This document shows positions 25,501 to 35,100 of a stretch of DNA of 64,000 nt, piece after piece. The DNA comes from Capitella teleta (lineage: Eukaryota; Annelida; Polychaeta; Capitellidae). How positions within the stretch are numbered: the stretch's first letter is position 1; the number at the start of each line of letters is the position of its first letter. The stretch spans positions 102,824 to 166,823 of the forward strand of contig KB306072.1 in the NCBI GenBank assembly GCA_000328365.1, written 5' to 3'. The position numbers and the translations under genes were made by a program. The notes below the pieces were generated by a model that saw only the letters and a list, made by a program, of their open reading frames with translations, did not search any database and was not told the DNA's origin.

Positions 25501-27974
25501 TGTCGTCATATTCGGTGTCCGAAAACGGAAAGCAGTTTCCCCCCTCTTGAAGTTCCTGCTCCGTGAAGTTCAGCTTCTTAGGACAAATTAGTGCTTCCAG
25601 TTAGCTACAAATTCATCAGCATCTTGCCAGGCCTTCCCACGCAGCTGTGCGCGTATACGCGAAGAATATTTAGCGCATAATTTAACCACTTGCTCATTAC
25701 GGATCTCATGGCCAATTATTTCTAGAGCTGGGCGAATAGTGCTTTAACAGGGATAACAGATTTCCGTGTTACTAATAACCGACGGACATGGATACGGACA
25801 CGGATATTTATGCCTAAACACGGGAGCATGCACCTGCAGCGTAAAGCCCCAGCCCCTGAAACACGCTGTGAGCATTAAAGCCACACTCTGCCTGCAGCAG
25901 TTAAAGACAAGTGACCTTGACCTACTGCTGTCATCCTTCTTGCTTCTTGTACATTTCTTTTATCAAAACGTTCAGAATAAGTTTCAAGAGGCATCGCACA
26001 TGCAGACAGCTCGCTTGCCTGTCAATTTCACAGAGGTTATTTCCTTATCAGCGTAGGCTATTTCAAGTATTTTTTCCCAACTTCATGAGTCGCAGATACA
26101 TGTACTGATTATAAGCTGGAACGACAGTAACGTGCACTTTGTGCTACAGTGTACACTTTCAATAAACATGATTTGGAAATGTACATACTTAGTAAATTCA
26201 TGAGGCGCAAGTCAGTTCATGGCATTTGTTGTATATAGAAAGTACATGTACTATTAACTGTATGTGTCTGATCAATTTCAAACATGGTTCAAGGTCGAGA
26301 AAGTGATGAAATTCAGTGCTGTTTGTGGTTCAAACGAAAACTGTTATAATTATGTTGAAAAATAAGCATTAAAGAAGTTAGTCAACAACGCGTGGTTACG
26401 AAATGGACTTCTTCGCTTTCTCCGAAGTGGCCGCCATTTTGAAAGAGAAAGTGCCGCAAAACTCGACTGGCTTCGGTGATTTCAGCTTGTTCCAAGAAAT
26501 TTAGAATAATAGAATGTCACAATCTCCTAATATGGACACTTCGGGTGTCTTCGTATATTTCGCGTCGGTTTGCCATGCGCTATGATGTGGTTAAGACGCG
26601 TTTCTATCGTGACGATCGTGCGCGAACCTTTTATTCAGGCGGGTGGTTCCTAAGACTTAAGCGGGTGATTGAATCACCCTCCGGTTGGGCGATTTGCGCG
26701 GGCTATGGCCCGCGCTCCGTTTCAGGGTCTGGTGTACGTCTCTTTAGCTATTAGTGCTAGATCCTCCGGTGTCAAGCAAAACAGCACTCAAGACGGATTC
26801 AGGCATCGACATCTTCATACAAAAAGATCCGGTGAACAGCAAGTCAGCTGGGAGGATGCCCCCTTTCCTCCAAACAACTGGATCCAGGAATGAAGATCTA
26901 TGACGAATAATATACTACTCAAACAAATTACATATCAACACCGCCCAGGAGCTTATGAGACTGAAAGATGAACTCAGTGATGAATATGGATTAATTTGAC
27001 CCAAGTATTCATGAGTTGATATGCATGACCTACTTAATGCGAATAGAACATTGTCTCAGCACAGATACAGAATGAAAAAAAAAAAAAGAGTCCTACTTTG
27101 GTGACATAAGGTTTGAGGAGTAGTTCCGTGAAAAACACTGCCACAAGGAGAATGGCTACTTTCCATATTATCATGTGTACATAGTAATGCAAGTGCAATC
27201 CTCATCATAACATACCTCCTTCCGGCTGTACAAGATCCCCCAGAGAGCAATGTCTCCTACGCCTGCAGAAAATAACCAAATAAAACCAAATATTCCAAAT
27301 AAACTTCTTCTTTTTTTCTAACTGACCCAAGGAGATCACTTTTGATGATGTCATCTTCTCCCCCATTATTCAACCTAAGGACATGGAATTATGTTAAAAA
27401 TATCAAAGAAGGAAAACCGGGAAGGGACTCACGAATAGTTCCCTGCTTCCAAAATTCCATTTTTTGTGTCATAATGACGATAAGGGGGTTCTTCCAACCC
27501 AGGCTCCTTCTTAGGACTGACTCTGAGTTAAAAAAAACAATTTTAAATAAAGAAACATTAGGCAGCATCCAAATGTACTTGTCATTGCTGATATACTCTT
27601 CAATGAAGGCACATTCTCCACTCTGAAAATAAACGTAATTTTGAGATGATTCCATCACTTATTTCACTCACTTCTCTTTGGTTTTTGATCTTCAGTTCAC
27701 CCAGAACAGCGCCATTTCTTGATGTCACATTGTCCTGCTTTTTGACTTTTTCTGTTTTGAGCCCTGCACACGAGGGTGGACGATCATGAATTTCTGCCTT
27801 GACTAATATCTCAGTTTTTACAGTTGTTGGTTGGGGCTGAGTGCTGAGAGTTTTGCTTTCATCCGTGAATCCATGAACATCACGTCTGTGCGCTGCCAAG
27901 TTGTCCCCTGATCCAAACAGCTGAAGGCAGTAGCTGCACTCAAAGAGACCGAGGCAGTCTGCAAACTCTTCCAT
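22523..27974 (-). CDS. C2H2 zinc finger plus triple-homeodomain transcription factor
   Basis: There are eight exons: 27672-27974, 27579-27622, 27433-27522, 27327-27374, 27216-27262, 23103-24116, 22700-23050, 22523-22590; 654 aa, every splice phase compatible. The ATG follows an acceptor directly. Residues 11-34 are one C2H2 finger (FECSYC ... HRRDVH). Homeodomains lie at about 188-247, 307-366 and 537-597, each with helix 3 WFQN-RA and Gln at position 50. The first two share GLTRRVTQVWFQNSRA, most like LIM-class LHX6/8 (Arrowhead), but no LIM domains are present. Between finger and homeodomains is an unrecognised region, and Ser/Thr-rich acidic linkers follow. A donor inside the last exon but one (22700) allows two C-termini: ending IINS, or spliced to one ending VTSV. 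The fifth intron (24117-27215) holds a nested transposon. The family name is open; ZFHX and ZHX share the layout but not the closest sequence. Confidence 0.85.
25233..26732 (-). mobile_element. 1500-bp DNA element with CCAGACCCTGAAAC ends, inserted in piggyBac
   Basis: Both ends read inward as CCAGACCCTGAAAC (14 of 14), and TGTA flanks each side, a perfect 4-bp target duplication. Removing the element rejoins the piggyBac frame at ETYTAQYF. Subterminal GAGGGTG/CACCCTC hairpins occur at both ends. On the minus strand at 25474-25720 a coding remnant ends EYDDSSSASESDS* and includes HEIRNEQVVKLCAKYSSRIR; I do not recognise the family. Four-base duplications occur in Chapaev and Sola elements, but assignment is open. 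Confidence 0.75.
25723..26191 (+). repeat. Dispersed repeat copy 1 (hAT-like left end)
   Basis: This about 465-bp stretch is repeated in direct orientation at 28358-28812 with high identity, with near-perfect runs such as the block from CAGCAGTTAAAGACAAGTG through AGGCATCG. It begins TAGAGCTGGGCGAATA, reminiscent of hAT ends (T/CAGRGNTGGGC). A matching right-hand inverted repeat was not found, so it may be a truncated element. It sits inside the 1500-bp element, directly after its coding remnant. Confidence 0.8.
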
Positions 27975-28357
27975 GGCTGGAAATAAGAAATGATGATTAT
28001 GATTATGAGATTACTCAATGCTGTAAAGCAGTGTGGAATTTCAGGCCAAGAACATTGTAATCATTGCAAGATTGTTAATATGATATATGTGTAGCACTCA
28101 GCCAGTGCTACACACAGTCTCACAGTGGGCACTCTGCGCTGCCAGAGACTCACTCAAGAGTCAGAGAGTGACATTTCACACTTACACTACTCACTACGAT
28201 ACTAGACTAGCTCCTGTCAAACTTAAAACGTGAAAATCAATTCGTATTCAGTAGGTCAATGTTAGCACTTGGTTCACTTGCCGAATTAACCCGGACCCCC
28301 AAATCTCATATTAGCGAGCTAGTGTAAGAATGAAAGACAACAGCAGTACTTCATAAC

Positions 28358-28812
28358 TAGAGCTGGGCGAATAGTGCTTTAACACGGATAACGAATATCC
28401 ATGTTACTAATATCCGACGCATACGGATATTTATGCCCAAACACGGGAGCATGCACCTGCAGCGTAATGCACCCAGCGCCTGGCACACGCTGCGAGCGCA
28501 AAAGCTACGCTCTACCTGCAGCAGTTAAAGACAAGTGACCTTGACCTACTGCTGTCATCCTTCTTGCTTCTTGTACATTTCTTTTATCAAAACGTTCAGA
28601 ATAAGTTTCAAGAGGCATCGTACATGCAGACAGCTCGCTTGCCTGTCGATTTCACAGAGGTGAATTCCTTATAAGTGTATGCTATTTTAAGCATTTTCCC
28701 CCAACTGCACGAGTCGCAGATTATACGCCCAAGATGCACGGACAGTAACATGCACTTTGTGCTACAGTGTACACTTTCAAGAAACATGATTTGGAAATGT
28801 ACAAACTTATAA
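28358..28812 (+). repeat. Dispersed repeat copy 2
   Basis: The second copy of the repeat at 25723-26191, in direct orientation, with scattered substitutions and small indels. It lies about 380 bp upstream of the start codon of the homeobox gene. Similarity fades after GATTTGGAAATGTACA, defining the shared right end. Confidence 0.8.
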
Positions 28813-29589
28813 ACACATAGGGTTAGGGATTGAGCCGCGTAGCGGCGAGGTGTGTTTGGAAACGGCGGTCACTATTCCCATGCTAGTCCATGGCATGAAT
28901 GAAACCAACAATTCCAATAGTAACTTCAAGAACCATTTGTGTAACCACCGCAATAACCATTGCCGCAAAATCATGATTCACAACGCGCAAGGATACAAGG
29001 ATCAAGCGAAATCAACTAAAACGGTTGTCATGTGACACAACAAAGCCACGTGTTTCAGGAAATCATATATTCATGAGGTCAAGAGGGCACATTTTAATAT
29101 AATAATGAGCTATGCTTGAACATGGTTATAATCGACAAGCAACTCAACACCTTCATCGAAATCCACGTTGGCGCAATCGGATAGACCGGTGGTGCTTGCG
29201 AGGTGTGTGGTCCGAGATTGAATGACGTCTTATAGCGGGTAAGTTAATCTTCACTAATATAATATAGTAATAATTGCATGATTCCTCTATTCTCAGGCAA
29301 AGCATACGAGGAGAGAGATGCGGGAGAATAGTAGATGGGAGGTGGTGCATACACAAATCGCTAACTTTCCCCTGAAAAACACACCCCATTTTTGTCTCAT
29401 AGCGCCCTTTTTAGAGCGATGGGATGATGATGGGAAGACCCTCCCTCCAATTGCATAATTTGGGAGTCCGGGTTGATTCGGGAAATGCTCTTACTCCGAG
29501 CACTTGGCTTGATGAATACCCGAGGGAATACTATATCCCATTCATGATTTATTTTTAATACTAATAGGGAATAAGCATCCTCAATCAAC
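28813..29589. other. Intergenic, no gene seen
   Basis: No splice-bounded exon and no recognised element appears on either strand. Confidence 0.5.
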
Positions 29590-30190
29590 AAGTTTTATTT
29601 TACTAATTATGACATGGACTACCTGTCGCCATCAGAAACCGCCTCCAACGCATACAAAAAGCAGCCGCTCGCTTAATTATTAAAGGCAAGAACTGCCAAG
29701 AAGTTTGACCACATCACTCCGGTCCTTAAGTATCTACATTGGCTCCCTATTGAATTTTGGGTGAATTATAAAATCAATTTAATGACTTTTAAAATTATTA
29801 AAGGACTGGCACCGCTATACCTACAAGACTTAATTGCTCCCTACGTGCCTGCTTTTCCACTATGATCGCTGGGTGATAACCATCTCACCCGGCAGAATTA
29901 CCGACTGAACAGTAATAATGGTGGCCGTGCATTTTCGGTTGTGGCGCCTCTAATCTGGAATGAATTGCCTCGAGACATTCGGAGCTGCGACAGCATTGTA
30001 ACAGAATCATTATCATGATTGTTATTTTTAAACGGAAATTGAAAACATTCTATTTTAATCAGGCTTTTAATTCCTGAATTGTTTTTTTATTTATTTGTTG
30101 GAATTGTTTTTACTTGTAACGCCTTTGAAAAATTTTAACTTGTAAAGAGCCTTTCATAAATATGAATAAATTATTATTATTATTATTATT
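29590..30190 (+). mobile_element. LINE relic, L2/CR1-like 3' end with (ATT)n tail
   Basis: It encodes the C-terminal end of a non-LTR polyprotein: the NRLQRIQKAAARLI block (frame-shifted), FDHITPVLKYLHWLPIEF, NYKINLMTFKIIKGLAPLYL, then APLIWNELPRDIRS and FKRKLKTFYFNQAF. An AATAAATTATTATT microsatellite tail follows. It is 5' truncated and carries several frame changes. Confidence 0.85.
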
Positions 30191-30192
30191 TC

Positions 30193-30428
30193 AGTCACAG
30201 AACCATTAATGATTGGAACTCACATCCAGAAGATGTTGTCATCTGGTCATAGCGGCATCATAGCCCCAACACTAAACAGTTTTAAAAACCGCCTCGATAA
30301 ATTTTGGAAAAATAGCGACTCTGTGCACAACCCTGTCTGAAAAGAAAGTGTTTACAAATCTTTCATCTGGATCTGATCCTGGGGAGACATTTGTCTCTGC
30401 GATCAGTATCGCCTATGTAAGTAAGTAA
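30193..30428 (+). mobile_element. Second LINE relic, CR1-like 3' end
   Basis: It starts three bases after the tail of the previous LINE. The frames read SHRTINDWNS, then LNSFKNRLDKFWKNSDSVHNPV, the hallmark end of another CR1-type polyprotein. It finishes in a short GTAA repeat. It is heavily truncated and frame-shifted. Confidence 0.75.
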
Positions 30429-32189
30429 TTATATTTTCCGTCTAACGAACCTTTTATCGCTCACGTCAGACGAAAGAGCCCCATGTGCAGTGGAGTATTC
30501 AACGTTCTTACTCAAGAGTGGATGGTATGTCGGAAATAATCAATTAAGTGACCTCCTTCTCAATATCAAAATTGTCCTTCAATATAAAATCAATCAAAAT
30601 AATGAATCAACAAAAGTGAGCAAATCTCATTAATATTTGACTTACCGTGGGATAAATACAAGTTGGATATTTTACAAAATCATAACGTAATTTGCGAATC
30701 ATAACGTTTTACCCGCTCTGAAACAACTACACCCGAGAATCTGTGCTACCCGCTTCCATCATCCCTAGGGCATGGCCACGCCCTGTTGCTGTCAGTCAAG
30801 GCATATTTATTAATTAAATGTGGCCAATTGTTCACAAGAACTGAGACTATGAAATTTGCAATTTTGAACTTTCTGTTTGCACGCATCCCTGCGTTTTTTG
30901 AATATGGCTGTTTTCCGCTCAAAGTCCCACAGTTAGAAAAATAACAGAAGTAGCTGAAAAAATCCACTCCAACTGGTGAGCATATCATATGGTTGGCAAG
31001 TGCTCCAATTTGATCATTCTTAATCTCATATCGTACTTTCTATTGGTATTTTAACACACAGTACTTTCTTTTGACGTTCAGTCTAATTATGATATGTGGG
31101 GGAGCTTTACGGTCAAAAGGTAACAATTAAAAGTTCTTGATTTTGTTCTCACAATGCTTCCGAATGTTAGTCATACTGTATAACCATTTGTTTGAATTCG
31201 AAGAGATTTTGCTAGAATCCTAAAAGAAGAAGACAAGATAAATGAGAACGTTTACACTATATGGATTTATTGGAGAAAAACAAACTGCAGAATCATGCAA
31301 CATTCATCCATAAACACTGAATTAGAAACAAACAAATGAAAAAAAAAAAAATTGTGACACAGAAAAAGAGAGTAGATTTGGTTGTCATGACACGAACTTA
31401 ATTACAGAACACTTAATTTGGGCAAACACAGATATTTGAATTATGCAGCAATTGAGTTATTTTGATAAATTGAATTTATATTAATATACACCATGAGGAA
31501 AATATCCAGAAGAGTAAGTAGGGCGTAGCAAATAAGTACTAGTGAGGGTCGACTTAGTCATGGGGTTTGCATAAATTTGAGAAGATTTGACAATAAAAGG
31601 CATTGAAATGAGATTATGCAATGAATTAGGCAGAAGAAAATTATTTTGGCGAGATTTCCCTAAAGAGTATTTCTGATGGCAGTTTTTAGAAGTGTGAGAG
31701 CAACACACATAGGGAATAATACACATAAATTATACATTTTTGTTTGGTAATGTAAACATAGATATATGTGACTATGGAGTGTAAATATACAGAAATGATA
31801 AGAAATGGAAAAAAAAAGAAATCATGGAATTATCCTGTAGCACAAATTAAAAAAGAAACAAAGAAAAAGTATAAAACCGTAAATGACTTAAAATTGCGTA
31901 ACTGAATACTGAAGAGGAAGGAATTCAATTTACATCCAAGCATTGATTATCATAAATTAATTTACAACTCTCCTGATAAGCAAATGCAGCGGAATATTTG
32001 ATAACAAAAAAAGTGCAAAGGCAGATTGCGGTGCGGTGTATGATCACATTGTGGAGAAGAATTAGCTTCCGTTCTATGACTAGGAAATATCTTTAGAAAG
32101 AAAACATAAATTTGCGCATTTTGGTGTCTTGTGAGAAATTTGGCACCAAAAAATAAAATAAAAAAATAAAAATGACTGAATCAAGTGAA
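30429..32189 (-). other. Intergenic and probable CDR2 3' UTR
   Basis: AT-rich with no exon. The minus-strand AATAAA (plus-strand TTTATT at 31266-31271) would give a 3' UTR of about 0.9 kb. A tandem pair of TCATAACG words lies at 30680 and 30699. Confidence 0.45.
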
Positions 32190-35100
32190 TCATTCTTGGC
32201 TGGCTGCCAGAACATCAAAATCATCATCATACACAACCGATCTACGGAGTGTTTCAAAAATTTCCTTGAAAAGGCGTTTGTACTCTGGGGGGCCGTTCTC
32301 AAAGCGACCTTCAATCGGGTCAAGAGGGGATCGGAAATCAAGGACCTGCTCTGCGGTGGCAGACGAAGGAATGGACAGTTGGGTGGGGCGCACCGTCTCC
32401 ACAGGGCGTGGCTGCATGTCATCCGCCTGCACCGCCGTGTCTTTGCTCAATTTTTTCTCGTCCTCAGCGCGCTTGGTGTTCTTGATCTCAATCAGCGTTT
32501 CGTATCGCGTGACAAGGCGTCGATACTGCTCTTCTAACTCTCCCAGAATCGAGCGCCCGGCTCCTCCGGTTGGGGAGTCCTCCCCACTCGCCTTCTTCTC
32601 CTCGGTCCCTGCGTCTTCAAAATCAGCCGCTAAGATGTCGCGTACAATCTCAACGGTTGGCGTGTTGCCCTCCGTCTGCAACCCAATCATGTTCAAACTT
32701 TCACGGCTGCCGTAAGCGCTACCTCCATTTTTCAACCGATGAACTTCTCCATGAGGAATCTCTGATAAGTCGTGCTCGATCAGATTTTGTTCACCAAAAC
32801 CGTCGACTGAATTGAGGCGGCCCCCACACTCCCTGCACATCATGCTAGTTCGACGGTGCTCTTCAAATTCTTCTCTTGTTCTTTGCTCATCTTGTAACTC
32901 ATTAATCTTCGCTTCCAACGTCTGGTTCTCTTCTCTCTGTTGGTTCAACTCTTCATCAGTGTCGTCTTGTTTTCGTTTCAGCATGTTGACCTCCCTTCTA
33001 AGATTGCGTAACGTTTCCTTCAAGTCTTGAACTTCTTTACTTGGTGGCTTTGATCGGAAGGTGTTTGGAAAGCCAAGGAAGTCGTATGCGTCGTGATATG
33101 AAGTTGGGTGGTTGTCAGGCAGGTCAACTAGACTGGGTTCACTCCATGTGCGCTTGTCATGAACTCTTTGTTTTCGTTCTTGAGATTTCAACTCTGTGAC
33201 TTGAGACGTGAGATCATCACAACGGGATTCCAACGTCTCAACTGTATCGGTTAATCTGGAGGCAGGGAAAATAATCTATTAGCAAACGTTTGGCTTTGAC
33301 TTAAAGAGGACCTCTGGTTGTTTTGAACTAGTAACGCATGATAGAGGATACATCCTAAAAGACAAATACGCCTTTTGACTGACATATTTTTAGACAATAC
33401 ACTTGCTGTGGGCTAATTCCTAGATACATCGAATTTGAGAGGTTTAAAATCTTGCTTTCTTCTAATGTTTGATTTCATACCGTCATGACGGCATAAAAGT
33501 AATTCTCCCATTGTTAACAATGGGAGCCGTCGAGTGAGCAGATCTTTCAGCAGTTCTCATAAAAGAAATCTCACACTCATCTCGTTTCAAGCTATTCTGC
33601 CTGAGCAGGAAATTCGTATTTTAATTTGTCTTGAATATCATTCACAGTTGACCAAATTTTTCAAAAACGGTCTCTCGTCACTTAATAAAGCCCACAGAAC
33701 CGATCTAAAAAGGTTCCGAAATGAACAGAGGTCCTCTTTAATTCATTTTTAATAACAAATTACAGAACACTAAACCAATGGCAATGTTAATCAAGGCTTT
33801 GCAGTTCATCCAACTCTTTTGTGTTGCGTGGATGCCCGATTAGAAGGACTGAGGTTTCCCTCGTAATATTTCTATTGATAACCACCATATACAGTAGCAC
33901 ACAGCACTAGGGATTGGGCAGTAGTTAGCAGCTGGCGCTGCTAAGTCACTGTGCAATCAATTCAATTAAATGAACGATTTTAAATCCTACATTGATAGGG
34001 GGCCTTGATTCTGGGACCATTCACAGCAGTTACACACAACTGCGAATTGTTTATCACTTATTTCTACCTTTTAGAAAAGCAAAGACATCGAGACCAGTTA
34101 TACTACAAGAAGCTAGCCTCCATATCTATGAAGAAAAAAGCACAGCTGAACAACAGAATTACATGGCTTTGAAATTCACGCCTACAACATTTAAGCTAGG
34201 GATGCACAGAACTCGGAACCTGGAACAAGAGTTCTGGGAGATTTGCTCCGGCTGAAACCGGACGAGAAACCGGATTGAGAGTGTGAATTAAGTGTTGTCC
34301 GTGAATGGGCTATGATATTCGGCTATTCACAATGGTTAACCAGGTGAAATGATGCAAACTGCAATTGGATTGCATTTCAACTTATTGATGCAATAAAAAC
34401 TACACATCAACACTGTACATTGTACACACCAAACAAGCACTGGCAAACTGTACATGTATGCTGACAACAGTTAACATCACCGAAGCCCCTACAAGGATGA
34501 AGGCACTGTAGCCACGCTACCCCCACGCAATGTTTATTTTAGGTAGCTGGCTCCTCCCGTGTGTTGTTAGTAATTAAACGAATGATCAACCCATTCACAC
34601 TTGAACGCTTCTTAAAAAAACCATGAATGCTGTGATACCCAGCCAATCAGGAGATCAGAGTGATTACGCGAATCAATTGAAGGAACAAAGCTCTGAGTCG
34701 GCGCCAGTCCTCATTATTTTGCTTCCTCCTGACTCGCCTTCGCCCGTATCAGGTGTTATGTAATGTCTTGCTTTAACATTAAATCGCGGATACAATATTT
34801 TTTTCTTGTGACCACAAAATCCGGCAACAAGTTCCGAGACCTTAGGCGATTTCTGCCGGAACCAGAACTCCAGGAAATGACCGGGATTCCAGGCAGCGGA
34901 AGTCGGAACCCGGAATTCCGTGCATCTCTAATTGAAGCAGCACAGCCGCCATAGGTACCAACAATCCACTCTCATATCTAGCATTCCAGTACAGCATAAA
35001 ATAAACATCGGCACCAAAGCAATGAAAAATATTGACAAATTATGCTAAATTCTGTAATTAAACTCAACAGCCATCACGATGAATGCTTATAAAATTGCCA

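Larger units (their letters stand above)
24240..26900 (-). mobile_element. piggyBac transposase relic, interrupted by a 1.5-kb insertion
   Basis: The minus strand encodes piggyBac-type blocks: FCLTPEDLALIAKETYTA, then (across the insertion) QYFACHLRG, RIKDWRDTDTEKLKLFF, GLVHKPKIQNYWTSDE, TPFFSSVMTRNR, a degenerate DEA-type block with HEATILWRG, WIVYTGHVD, YQIYTDHFHTNP, and a C-terminal NKHMSGINC. Several frame changes and stops show it is inactive. The outer limits are estimates, as many TTAA sites make the ends ambiguous. It lies in the same orientation inside an intron of the homeobox gene. Confidence 0.8.

Noticed and set aside
27500-27560. Reading the homeobox-gene exon B on through WMLPN and LFKIVFF
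   Set aside because: That frame hits stops soon after. Splicing at the GTACAT donor (27578) gives a 56-nt intron and keeps every downstream phase intact.
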